Source: Emergomyces orientalis (lineage: Eukaryota; Ascomycota; Eurotiomycetes; Onygenales; Ajellomycetaceae). From it: a DNA stretch of 64,000 bases. This document shows, piece after piece, positions 34,135 through 45,845 of this stretch (its first letter is position 1; each line of letters opens with the position of its first letter). Both the position numbers and the translations under genes were made by a program. The DNA lies in NCBI GenBank assembly GCA_002110485.1, contig MOWL01000001.1:1860001-1924000 (forward strand). Reading direction: 5' to 3'. A model generated the notes under the pieces. That model worked only from the letters and a program-made list of their open reading frames with translations, was not told the origin of the DNA and did no database searches.

Positions 34135-36797
34135 AGTTTTCTTTTTTACTTTTTCTTTTCTCCCTTTTTTCCACTTCAATAGTAATTAATAATGTCGTTT
34201 TTTTGGTACTTTTCGCGCCTTCGCGCTTCAATGATCAAAATGTCCCGACAAACTTATGGAATATTATTGTTATTATCATCACCATCATTGCATGGAGCAG
34301 TACCAACAAGGTAGATATCCTTCAGTTATATGTAAGCTTAAATCTGGAGAGCGAAGGATGTGTACAAGAATTCTTCCTGGTGCGCTTCCCTGCTTCATTT
34401 GTCCGGAACTGATGCCTGAACAGTTTTGCGAGCGAATGGACCGTGCAATAACTAACAAACAAACAAACAAACACTCGAGGGCAGCTTTGTGGATGCAATC
34501 TGAGACGAAATATTCCTCCTGCTCGAAATCATATATATGCACTGAGAGAGCTGTCTGTACCGAGTACACTGGGTCCGCTTTGTTTCCTTTTTGTATGAGG
34601 GATTTTATTTTATTTTATTTTATTTTTTTGGGGTGCTTACGAGGTACCAGCCAACACACACTTGGGGCGATCTGCAACCAGTTTTGCTCTTAAGTTCCTT
34701 CCCCTCATGGAGCGGGCAGCATGTTGCAGCTGCAGCCGTTGGGGGGATTGGGGTTTGGTTTGATGGCTTTCCACATAACGTGCTTAGGGTCTAGTTTTAG
34801 TGAAAAGCCACTAGTTACCTACATTGCAGTTACTACTATCCATGACCATTACCATTATTTATTCAACAGCTTTACGCAAGTAGTTAGTTGAAGATTTTAT
34901 TGGTGGTCAAACCGTTTCTGTTTTACCGCCCAAAGGACACGGGCCACTGAGTCGATCCCTCCTTTTAACAACTTTGACTGCTTTTGTTCTCATATATGGT
35001 CAGGGCCATGCTTCGGGGGGTTGATAATAGCCGTGGACCCACGATGTTACGGACCATTTCCAGACAGAGATTGACCTGTTGTTTCATATCTTATCTTTCG
35101 TCTCCCACATACGTAGCCCATGGTTTGTTTAGCAGGGAGCGGTCAGGAGCATCTCAAGAGACTCTCAACCACCCCCCCCACCACTGAACCGTCTTTGAAT
35201 TTCAAGGGCCTCGCCGTCTACGTTTGAAAATGATCAATTATTACTCCTGCCTAAGGCAGTGTGTGCATGGGAGACATTTACTTTTCCCAGCAGCACGGCA
35301 CAGGCTAAAGCTTAGATACATACATTGAACTGTACAAGCCCAACGGTCCTGAAAATTGCAGATCTTTCACGCACGACATCATGTAGCTATGTACAAGTAA
35401 GTACATGTGCATGTACGTATTGCAGACCCGGGTGCGATGGATGTGAAAATTCCTATTATATTCAGCATCATTTTCTTCATGAGGAGTTATGTTTTAAAAC
35501 CACCGCGTCAATCGTTTCCACATGGTAAGAACAGGTTTTGGTGGGGAAAAAGAAACGAACAGCGAAACCTGCTTGGGCTGATGTCAGATGTAGAAGCATA
35601 TCAACGAGCAGGCGTTCCCATTTTCCGCTTTCAAATCCATTCTCATCATAAAAATGTTGGCCTCGCACGAAAATCATCTGCTCAGCCCCATGATGTCATC
35701 CAGACAAAGCCACTTGTTGTGTGTCTCTGCAAGCCACAGCCCGCCCAAAACCAACAAATCTCCCGGAAGCCGCTGACGTTTGGGGATTACTCGCGTTGGA
35801 GGGGTGCCCCAATCCATGTAAAGATGCCACATACCCCATATTAAACTCTCAGGGGATCCCTTGTCCCAAGAAAGCGTCGCGTTCTGGCGGTGTAAAAGTA
35901 TATATCCGGAGCGCACTTTTCTTGTCTATCTGGATAATTATCCAATTAGCAAGACCAGAACTTGGATCGCTCTGCCGCATACTTCATCTACGCTCCACAT
36001 GATCCCAAGACTCCAATCCGTCATTACCGAAACTGCCGAAGATAGCCAAGGAGGAAGCAAAAAGGAGGCCATCCCATCCCTCTAGTTACTCTCTAGCTGG
36101 ATCAGGTAATACTAAGAGTGAGTGAACCTGCCCCTCCCCCCCAAACATCGTTTTCTGAGCCGTAAGTGGGTTTGGGATGGGGAGCCAGAGTTCGATCTAA
36201 CATACATATTCGTGGCTCAAGGGGAAGGTTTATCTGTTTGGTCACGCTGTTCGCCGAGCGAACCTCCTACAAAACGGTTCTCATTTTTCGGCTATATCAA
36301 ATGTTTCCCCAGTCAAGCCAGCCACTGGGAGCCCCATACCATAAGATGAAAAGTTGGCTCGAGGGGAGAAGTAGCCCCTTCCCCTGACCAAAGCCCTTAC
36401 GTTTCACAAATATGTTCATGGTAGTTTATTGAGTATATAAAGCCATTTCATTTCATTTCAAAAATAAAAATAGAAATAGAAATAAAAATAAAAAACGATC
36501 GTATAAAACTGATTGATCATAGGATATATTCCCTCCGTTTGCATTAACTATCATCCATCTTGTTGTGACGCACCGGGGGGGCGGAACTCTGTGCGTGTGT
36601 GTTCAGAAGAAAGCTAATTCCTTACTCATTCATAAAAGACTGTATCCATAATCGTGCTCTGGAGCACCCAAAACACCTCTCGCAATTTCGCCATCGCTAT
36701 AATGATGATAAAGGAAAAATATATATAAGAACGAGAGTAACAATGGTGTAATAGTAGTAATAGTTGTTGTTGTTGTTGTTGTTAGTACGGCTTCAGA
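34135..36797. other. Spacer between tRNA-Asp and the ASPM-like gene
   Basis: No gene is supported. It includes a TTTTA tract near 34604-34628, an A-rich run near 36460-36495 and a TTG repeat near 36763-36781 at the 3' end of the next gene. Frames at 35407-35844 and 35721-36002 lack any recognised domain. Confidence 0.5.
34137..34147 (+). terminator. Pol III terminator of tRNA-Asp
   Basis: T4 at 34137-34140 followed by T6 at 34142-34147, directly after the tRNA. This fits RNA polymerase III termination. Confidence 0.75.
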
Positions 36798-39700
36798 TCA
36801 AAGGTCAAGCCAAAGATCCGACTCGGTCGGTCGAAGATCACCTTTCACCAGCCGTACTTGTTGACCATCATCCAGATCAACATCTTCCGCGAAAGCAACT
36901 CTGGCACTTCGCCTTCTCGACATTGCCTTATTTCTAGGATGGGTTTTGGTTGTTAGTTTCTTAGCTGGATATTTCTTAACACCCCCGGTTCCCCTTGCAA
37001 GGCGTTTGTTCTCCCTGTTACCACTGACACTCCTCCACCAGCGAATGATAACCCCTTTTGCCCATATCAACTTATCTCGCTCCTGAACAACTGTCATGCA
37101 TTCCGTTGCAATCTTTCCAGCAAGATCGCGTTTTTGAAGTTGGCGTCGGATATACGTTCGCCTCCAGGCTAATTGTAGAACAACTGCCGCCCGGACCTTT
37201 TTTGAGGCCGGCAGAAGTCTGGAGCAGAGGAAAGCAAGAGCTGCAAGTGTGAAATCTCGATCAAAAAAGTGAGACGAGGATGCAGAAGGTGGAGATGAAG
37301 GTGCTGGGGTCACAAGCGAAGCTGATAATTTTGGAGACGTATGTTAGCCTACTCATTGCATTTTCGAAGTGATATAAGGTAGAATTTAGAGAGCTGAAAA
37401 TCCAGGCTTACCGAATTGACTGCTGCAACCCAAAGACCGAAGTCTCTGATCCAAATTTGCTGAGCGACTCAACCTCCTTTCCGCTCCGATGATAAAACCC
37501 TCGTATTCATCCACAATGCTCCCGAAAATCCGTCCGTCAGCAAAGCTCGTTGTCAAATTAACAAGTCGGATGCCCCTTAGCCGCGCAAGGCACGATGCCC
37601 ATTTCTTGAGAAGGAACGAGTGCCTCTCGTAACCTGCATCGAAATCTTCTTCTTCTTCCTCTTCATCACCACCGCCGAATTCGCGATCATTTCGATGATC
37701 CTCCTGAGTTGCTATTTTTTTTTTCAGCCGACGGATTTCCTTTCTAACATCGTCCCAGTCCACCAATCCAGACAATCCCCATTTTCCAACAAGACCCCAG
37801 AGCAGAGCTATGGTTTTTTCGCGGTACCCATCAACTATATCCTCGGCACGGATGTCTTTGGCGATGATACCAATGCCTTGAACGCCTGACAGAGCGCTTA
37901 GTGCGATTTGCACATTGAATAGTTTCGTTGCCCGACCAATGCAGGGTAACTTTAAATGTTGAGAAAGTATCCAGTCTTCTTCTCCTTCTAATAGAGACAG
38001 AACTTCTCCAGTTGGCATGGCCAGCGTAGTGGTGGCGTCAGGGTCATGTTGCTGAGCGAGTAGCGCTGAAGCAGACGGGTATAGAAGTAGTTCGACCAGC
38101 CTCGTAAGAAGTATGCCATCTCGAAGATCCACAGCAAGGTTGTTAATGCGATAATCGTGTTCTTGAAGAGGGTGTTGTTTGTAGTCTACCTGGCAGTCAA
38201 GGTGACTCAGTGGCCGAGTAATGTCGCCAACAGACGGTAGCAGCATGGTCCCTAGGCCCTGAAGGACAGCTGCAGATGACTTATACTTTGACGATGGATT
38301 AAACAAACATCGCGGTAATGTGGTTTCTAAACTCGACCTTGCCCTATCGAGGAGCACAATGATCATTATACTGCGCAAAAGAGTCCTTCGGTAAGACCAA
38401 CGCGGTGTGCCAACATCCTCCCCATCCAGACCAGCAGTACTAGTCCCAGTATCCTCGTTTCGGAGAATAAATGTTTCCAAAAATGACTCTAAAGTACGAC
38501 GGAATTGTCGTTCCTCCCTTGTTGTAGGGGAAATTGTGGAATCCCTCGATCTAGCCAGCCGATTTGGAATGGGTATCTTTCGACCTACCACTGTCTCTGC
38601 GGCGGCGCGAAGCGCAGATGGGTCGTAAGTTTCCATCCAAAAGTTCAGAAAAGCACGCTTTCGTCCGAGGTCTTCTTTCAAACCATTTCCACGAGCCAAA
38701 ACATCCTTAGGTACGCCCAATGCTCCATATAGGAGAGATGCGTGGACTCGTTTATATAGGAGAGAGAAGCAAGGTCCTTGGTAGATCCCCAGAAGCTCGT
38801 GCCTAAGGATGTCACTATCATATAAGCTTGGGTTTCCTCGGGCAGAGTCGAAGAGACCATTCACAAGTTGGGTAATAGCCGCCTCCTGATGTGCAAGCCA
38901 GTTTTCCTCATACATGGCAGGATTGGGTATGTCTTCGTTCAGAAGAGGGAATTTCTGATCAATTGTTAACGGAGGGACATGGGGAACCATAAGTTTCGTT
39001 GGAGGTCTTTTTGTCACTGGCAGCTTTTTTATCGTTGGTGGCTTAGGGACAGGTGGGGAGCATGGCGACCTTGTGCCTTGGCTCTGGCGAGCCTTTACTG
39101 TAACTTTGGGGTTTGAGACGCTTTTCTCATGCAAGCGTAGCTTAGCATTCACGGCCGCGTTTGGTTTATTACCAAGTATCTTCCTATTCGCGGGCGGGGG
39201 ATCTATTCGCGTTTCAGGCTTCGTTTTCATTGTTGGTTTAATAGTGGGTGTAGTCTTTTTCACCGGCTCCGTGGCGTTTGGGCTCTTCCATTTTTCAAGT
39301 TGTGGCACATCAAAAATAGGAATATCTGCTTCTTTAGGTTTCCCAGATTTGGCACCCGTAACAATTACTCCACCTGGGGGTATATTCTCTTTCCCGCCAT
39401 TCTGACCTGGTTTATCTTGTTTGACGTTCGATTCTTGCGTAGATTTTAGTGATGGCTGAAGGGGTGCACGTCGGGGAGCCACTGCGAATGACTTCCTTGC
39501 TGGCCGTTTCCGAGTAATATTGGATTCCAAGCTGCCTATCTCGGATTCTCCAGTACTGTTACCCCTTTCCTCAGAAGGATTTAGAGATTTGATCGGGCTG
39601 AATATACCCATGAAGACGGAGGGCACCGTTGTGTCCTCAGGAGGGATGTAGATTGTTCTTCTCCTGATTGCTTTCTTCAGAGGGTCAGTAGTAGCTGGTG

Positions 39701-40181
39701 ACTGCTCCTCTTTCACCGTAGAAATGTGTTTATTTACAAGAGGTGATTTCTGAGGCTGTGGGGGACTTTGTCGTTGCACGGCGGGTTCGTCAGGTTTAGG
39801 CGATCCTGTAACAGCGAAGCTGACCCTGGGTCGCTGGAATCTTTGGGCTGGCTGTGACAACATCGACGAGTTTTTGCTTATGGGTTTAACCCTTGCACGC
39901 TGACCTTGTTCGATCTGCTTGTTCTGCCCCAGCCCCAATTTATCAAGTCCATCCTCGTGAATGCCGAACGTTTTTGCTTTCCCTCCCTTCCTCGGTTTCA
40001 TTTTTGTTAATGGGGCACGGATGTTTGTAGTAAAGTCGATTGCGGCCGTATCGTCTTCGTAAAGCCCAAACTCATCATCGAAGTCGCTAATATTCCTGCT
40101 GCTGCCACCAAAGGGCGATTTGCTGCCTCTTTTCCATCCTACAGGGCACGGAGTCCCCGCGTCACCGTATCCTTTCGACAT
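36798..40181 (-). CDS. ASPM-like spindle protein with calponin-homology and IQ motifs
   Basis: A 1097-residue protein in two exons, 40181-37412 and 37321-36798; the donor GTAAGC and acceptor ATTATCAG join ..SQF to ASLVTP in frame. The N-terminal 400 residues are basic, Ser/Pro/Lys-rich and disordered, as expected of a microtubule-binding tail. Residues of about 420-640 are helical (NPAMYEENWLAHQEAAITQL onward). A first CH domain at about 670-820 includes NNLAVDLRDGILLTRLVELL and FNVQIALSALSGVQGI. A second, CH-like part near 860-910 reads LVNLTTSFADGRIFGSIVDE. An IQ motif near 965 is VVLQLAWRRTYIRRQL. This order (CH-CH-IQ) is that of abnormal spindle/ASPM proteins, which focus spindle poles; fungal members are shorter and have few IQs. 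An acidic EEEEEED stretch separates the CH parts. Function at spindle pole bodies is inferred from the family. Confidence 0.85.
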
Positions 40182-42886
40182 CGTGTAGGGTAACAGAAAT
40201 GGCGGTATTTCAACGGTTTAGATCCTAAAACTCCTTAGTGATGAGTACAAAAGCTGGTACACCATTTGGACCCTACTTTAAGTAAACTTCACCATATGAA
40301 ATTCATGAAGTGCGAGGGACAGGTGCATCTTAAAAAGATGTGACGATAGGGAGTGCGTTCGATTCACGAGGAATAAGTTAATTTGAAATGGAAACTTTGA
40401 TAACGAATGTTTCATCTGAGCGAAAAGTTTTCGAGACGTGAATCTCTTTGATGGCGTCACGATATCATTCCGTTGAGATAGCTTTCGTATGTTTACTAGC
40501 CAGGGAAATTCGGTTGCTAGGGGCAACCGCGGTTCCGAGGCACGCCAAGCCGCCTTGCTTCGGGCCGAAATTCGAAATTATCGGGGTCCCATTGTTCGGC
40601 TTTGATGGTTCGAGGGCCGGCCCTTCCTCTTCAGATAGGACCAGGTATTGGCCAACTGTGATATGAAGTTGCGTTCCATGTGTGTACTTGAAAATTGTAT
40701 GAAAGGAGATGATATTCAGCAGAGTACCGAGGATACAGTTTCTTTCATAATCACTCTGATGTGCCAAATTAAGCATGTTTTCGGCTCGTATTGTTCGCAA
40801 AAGAATTGATATTGTGAGAAGCTAGGTACATTCGGGTACAGCTGCTACGGTCTTGATTTACATCCTAGAGTTTCTCTTAAAGAATATACACACATATATA
40901 TAAGAGTTGATACTCCTTCTAAAAGAACGGTGGCAATACCCTGAACAGGGGCGAAAATTTCGATGGAATAGAAACCTGAGGTAGCAGGTTCCTGCTTTCT
41001 GTTCATCGGAGCGTCATTGTAGAAGGAAACTTAGGAAACCATATGTTTCTCCTAGCACAAAGGCTGAACCTGACAAGCGTAGGTTTGGTATAATGGAAAT
41101 TCCCGCAGATTCCTACTGTTCCACCAACAGTAGCGGAGGGAACGAGCTCTGGTTTTCGGAACGGGTGCAAGATCGATGCCTGATACAACATTGACGAGGA
41201 CAAGAGAAGCTGAAGTACCTCGATTTTGCTAGCAGTTGCCTTCGAAGAGCAAACTCTGAGACCCCAAGGGCCCCAGGACCCCTAGGCTGTGGCATCTTTT
41301 CCGTCCTGATATCTTCATCCGAAACCGATGATGATGTTCTTGAGTTGTATTGAATCATACTAACCAATTAGTTGCGAGGCGAGCCTATCTTGGAAAAGAC
41401 TGTCGTTAGATGTTTTACTTTTCATATATGAGGGTTAGCGAGCACAGCAAGCTTACAACTCCGTAGGTAGTAAGCTTGTTGGTCAAGGGCCTGGGAGATA
41501 AAAGGTCGATTTCAACGTTCCATTATGCATTGTAGAGTTTGTCGGATAAAGTATTAAAGGTCCATAAGGGCCAAATATGAACCAAGAGAAGCTATATTTG
41601 GAAGCCTGCAAAAGGATCAAACGGCAGCTCAAGAGATTGGATCCCAGTGTCCCAGTTCTCTGCGTTCCTGGAGGCTTCTCTGTCTGTTGAAAATGCAAGG
41701 GGTTGGGGATGAAAGACCATCGAGCGAAACAAAAGAGGTAGCATTGTAACACGTGGCAACTGCTGTAAAATTCCCAGACATAAACAAAGGTATTTCCGAG
41801 TCGTTGGACGGGGAAGTTCTCTCGCCCGTGTTAATATCAGTCTCCCCCAGCTAATCTCCGCATTGTAACAGTGGTGGAGATGGACCCCGTGGATTTAGCC
41901 AATCCTAGCACGACCAGCAAATTTGCTTGACACGAGCTGTCTTAACATCCTTTACCACCAAGAACGTCGTATTTGAGAAGCTATACGGAGTGCAGCTAGG
42001 TAGTTTGGGCGAAAGAAAGCGGGGGCAGTTGTTAAACACCTACTCCAGATTAGACTGCACCCCGTTTCGTAGAAACGAGGGCTGGCGTGTGCTTCAATAT
42101 TATGCAGGCGAGGGTAGCATATAGGATAGAATTGATTTAACTCATGCAGACACCCACAGCATGGGCCATGCCTGGTCTGGGCGGTAAGCTGCGCACTTAA
42201 TGCAAGCGGAGAGGACAATGGCTGGATGAAGCGTTCAACTAGAATATGCACGCTGGCAAGCTGCATCTCAGCCAGTGGTTCAGGCACAATGCGCCAAAGC
42301 AGATAGTGTGCTGTTTATCTGCAGGCCCGCAGTTGCTAGGGATCAGTAAATCCACCTGCAGCCAAACCTGACGCCAGGAACAGGAGCAAACCCTGTTCAG
42401 TAGATGTCAAAAAGGGAAGTGAGAGGGCGGGAGTTAAAGGAAATTTGACGCCTGGGTAAGGCTGCCGGAGGATTCAATATAAAGGAGGTTTTCCAAGGTT
42501 ACTGATCACTTAGGGGCTTTATGGCTGGCTTTTTAGCGTCCCTAAATCAGGTGTCCTTAACTAACTTCTCCCGGCTATAAACTCCCCCGTCGTGTCTCAT
42601 TTTGGCGCGCATCGGCAACAACCCCGATACTCAACGCCAAATCCCCTGTTCATAAGGTGTTGTTTCAAATAACAAAGGATTTACAGTAAATACATACGAT
42701 TTCATAGCACTCACGTTTTAGACTGTTATCAATATTGTTTCCGTCACACTGTATTACCCTCCGTTTTGTTCCTAGAACAACTTTTCGCCGCCAGGTTCAT
42801 TGTCAATCCACTGCATCATTCCAAGCGACCATTAATTCGCCTCTGCACTGGCTCATCAAAGCCCCCACGAACCATGTCCTTCCGCC
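40182..42886. other. Divergent spacer between the ASPM-like and vezatin-like genes
   Basis: A shared upstream region for two genes reading outward. No coding sequence, RNA gene or clear repeat is recognised. The frames at 40465-40800 and 41952-42287 have no family resemblance. Confidence 0.5.
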
Positions 42887-44997
42887 ATGGAGGCGCTGGT
42901 TTATCAAGACTCACCTTTAGCTAACTACCTGGAGGGTATGCTTTTGAGTATTTTATCCTGCCATGAATCTGCCGCGCGCTACTGACTCGGGAACTCTGAT
43001 AGGTGAAGGAGAAGCAGAGCAGGACTGGGCGCTTCAAGATGACCACCACACATCCCATGCCCCTCTAGATTCGCCGACAGCAAATTTCGCGCCTCGTGGA
43101 CGCCCTACATTCCAAGATCGAATACGAAATAAACTGCCTGCACCGTTACAGTTGAAGCCCATGGGTCAACGAGAAACTCTGGCCAAAATCCATGACGCCT
43201 GCAAAGTATGGGGACACATTGCCGCGCACGCAAATTCTGGGAACTACATCTTGCTGACTTCTCTTTCTTTTCTGTCATGTATTAGGCGGCGGTTAGCACG
43301 AAAATAGGGAAGAGCGAGAATGAGCGGTTTCTAGAACAGTTTGGATACACCATCGTTGCCTCCCAGCTCCTCAACGAGCAAAGCGCCCCTTCGTACAGCA
43401 CCGTAACAGGATTGCTGTCGAACGCCACTCATGATTCCGATTTATCAGGCACACGAGCAGCGAGTTTTGGCTTACGAGGGGCGATTTTCACAGCTGGGGC
43501 ATCATTTTCCGTGGTCTGGCTACTCCACTGGGCTAGGTCGCGTCAGGGGTCTGGTTGGGATTTTCGGCGGATCTGTATCCTGATCATTCTCCTGCTGGCA
43601 GTCGCAACAGCATTCTATGCTTTCGCTAAGCGCCAATGGTTGAAATACCTTCGACGCCAGGCAGTGGAAGTTGCGTCTGTTCTCGTCACCAACGCGCAGT
43701 CCTTCGATTCTGCGGCATCAGCTTCGGTTGTCTTGATACAAGAGGTGGAACTAGTTTCCAGAGGATATAGAATGTTTGTTATTAACTGCCCTAAGACTCT
43801 TTTCTGAAGATATGGTTTACCCTAACATTTGGCACAGAAGCGCGCCCATGCCGCCAATAACTCGTTTGGAAGAGCAAACCCAAACACGACGCTGTTTGAG
43901 ACTACGGCGTATTCTTTCAGAGTGCCTTGCGGAGATGCTAGAGCGATACTTGGACACGAAACGACATCTACGACTACTTACTGATACCGCTAATTTAGAA
44001 AAATATTATGATATTTATGATTTCTCGCCAGAGGAACTTGAGGAACCTAAGTCTTTGTTAGCCGACAACGCCATGGAAGACAAGACCTCATTGCGATCTC
44101 TTCGGCACCTATTTTCTACAGTGTATTCCGCCAGAAAAGGTACACTATGCTGCTTGCTTGCGCTACCAGCAGATGGCGGGGAAGCCGATATTGCAAATTG
44201 GAGCACGGCTATTGAAGAGATGCAACGTCTCGCTGTTACAAATGGAGTTTGCGTACAAAGACTGGCTGCCATACTCAACGAGCAAGACTGTAAGTGCAAC
44301 TAGTTTTATGTGCTGGGCGGGATATCCATGCTAAACTGGTCTAGACAACATAATACCGCCATCTCCGCAATCCAAGCTTGCCCCCAACAAAGACCGCCAT
44401 CGTGCGCAATTGAGACGACTTAATTCCCTATCTCAAGGGATCCGTGGACTACATGCCAAAATGCAACTCATCCGCGAGGAGTCGGATGCTAGCCTTGAAC
44501 GAGCAACCGATGATGCGGATTTCGGCACGACCCTGACAACCCTCTACGAATCTATCGGGGCAGACTTAAGGGGGATCCTACAAGAGTGGGAAGCCGGGAA
44601 ATCCTCACTATTAGCCACTCTGGAAAACCCAGATCGTCTGTCGCGACCCACAAGTCTACTCAGGTCGCCTGCATCACCAACATTTAGCCTAGGAGGCGCG
44701 ACTGCGGTTGACGGTGGTCCTGCGGAGGCCCTTCGAGCGTTGAACGGTGAAGACCAACATCTCCCAAGTCCAGACAATAACATGGATGACGATGAGGTTT
44801 TCGAAGCCATCGCCCTACCCCGGAAGCGAAACTCCATGACACGAGATGAGAGAATGGCCCGGATGAAAGAAGAGAGGGCTAGACAAGCCGTGGCAAGAGA
44901 GAAATCGGACGCAAATACACACATGTTGAGAGAGCTGGAGACTGTTATCAAAATGCGTCCACGCGGGAAAACTGCGCCACGGGTTACCAGCATCTAG
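42887..44997 (+). CDS. Vezatin/Inp2-like membrane protein
   Basis: A 614-residue protein in five exons: 42887-42935, 43003-43205, 43286-43773, 43838-44289 and 44345-44997, all in phase. It starts MEALVYQDSPLANYLEGEGE. A pair of closely spaced transmembrane helices lies at about 142-163 (GAIFTAGASFSVVWLLHW) and 180-198 (ICILIILLLAVATAFYAFA). A mostly helical cytosolic region follows, beginning VEVASVLVTNAQSFDSAASA, and then RLEEQTQTRRCLRLRRILSE. The C-terminus is charged (DERMARMKEERARQAVAREK). The layout matches the fungal vezatin / myosin-binding family that includes yeast Inp2, the peroxisomal receptor for myosin V. A role in peroxisome inheritance or membrane-myosin linkage is therefore likely, but assigned from layout only. 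Intron 43774-43837 uses the weaker donor GTTTGT. Confidence 0.8.
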
Positions 44998-45845
44998 GCG
45001 ATATATCGGCCGTTTCCTCTCTTTTCTTCTTTCCCTTTTCCTCCTTTTTTTTCCAAATTCAAAGATGAGCCTGGGTTGCTCGTCTACACACTACCGTCTA
45101 TAAGCATTTCGATCATTTTTCATCCATCTGGGGGAAGATACTTGGAAATATCTGGCCGTTCCGCTGGTGCCAGCCATGCGTTTTTGGTGGAAGGAGTCAT
45201 GCGATGACATTAAATTTTCATTTGGGCCATACTATCTATGTTCTTAGTTATTTGGCATGTCGTGAACGGAGTTTTTCCTACATGTTTTTCTCTATTTCTG
45301 CTATTCTCCTTGCTGGGACTTGAATTGGTCGCCTCGAATGTTTATTGCATATTGTATTTTTATTTTATTTTCTATTTTCTTTTGAATACTACCCATAGAC
45401 ATGTTTTTAGAATTATATTTATATTTTCAATATCCCCTTTTAAAAATATTTATTCCCACATCATAATGGTTCTCAAGCAGACTCTGCGTGCGTGTGTGCC
45501 TGCTGGGCGTACTCTGTAGAATGTGCCCTAACGCGAAGTGGGCAAAATTACGTGAGGCGCCATCCACGCGATTCGTGTCTCCACGCGACGGCGCTCTCTT
45601 CCTCACATTCCTCAATCTTCAACTTCAACTCATTTTGACATCCCCCACAAGCTGCCTGACATTCACTATCCCCGATTCACATACATTTATACCAGTGTAA
45701 GATTTCTCATGATTTAAAACCTGCTGTCATTTCAGTACTGACAAGCTTAATGTCTCGTCAGAATTTCTACGTTGCCAATACCCCGCCAAACACCTCCACC
45801 ACCATCTATTCTTTGGTTTGACACTTCTCGACCTCAATTGACAAG
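44998..45845. other. Spacer between vezatin-like gene and PCNA
   Basis: It holds the T-rich 3' end of the vezatin-like gene and the PCNA promoter. The stretch 45488-45620 contains acgcg-type motifs (for example ccacgcgacggcg), which resemble MluI cell-cycle boxes that drive replication genes in yeasts; that reading is tentative. Confidence 0.4.
45750..45821 (+). other. Short upstream ORF before PCNA
   Basis: An ATG at 45750 opens 23 codons and ends in TGA at 45819-45821, in the same frame as the PCNA start and 24 bp before it. It shows that no ATG in this frame lies between the stop and the PCNA coding sequence. Whether it is in the mRNA is unknown. Confidence 0.35.

Noticed and set aside
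40605..40615. GGTTCGA-type motif suggesting another tRNA (also near 47443 and 49690)
   Set aside because: No box A at the right distance and no paired stems.
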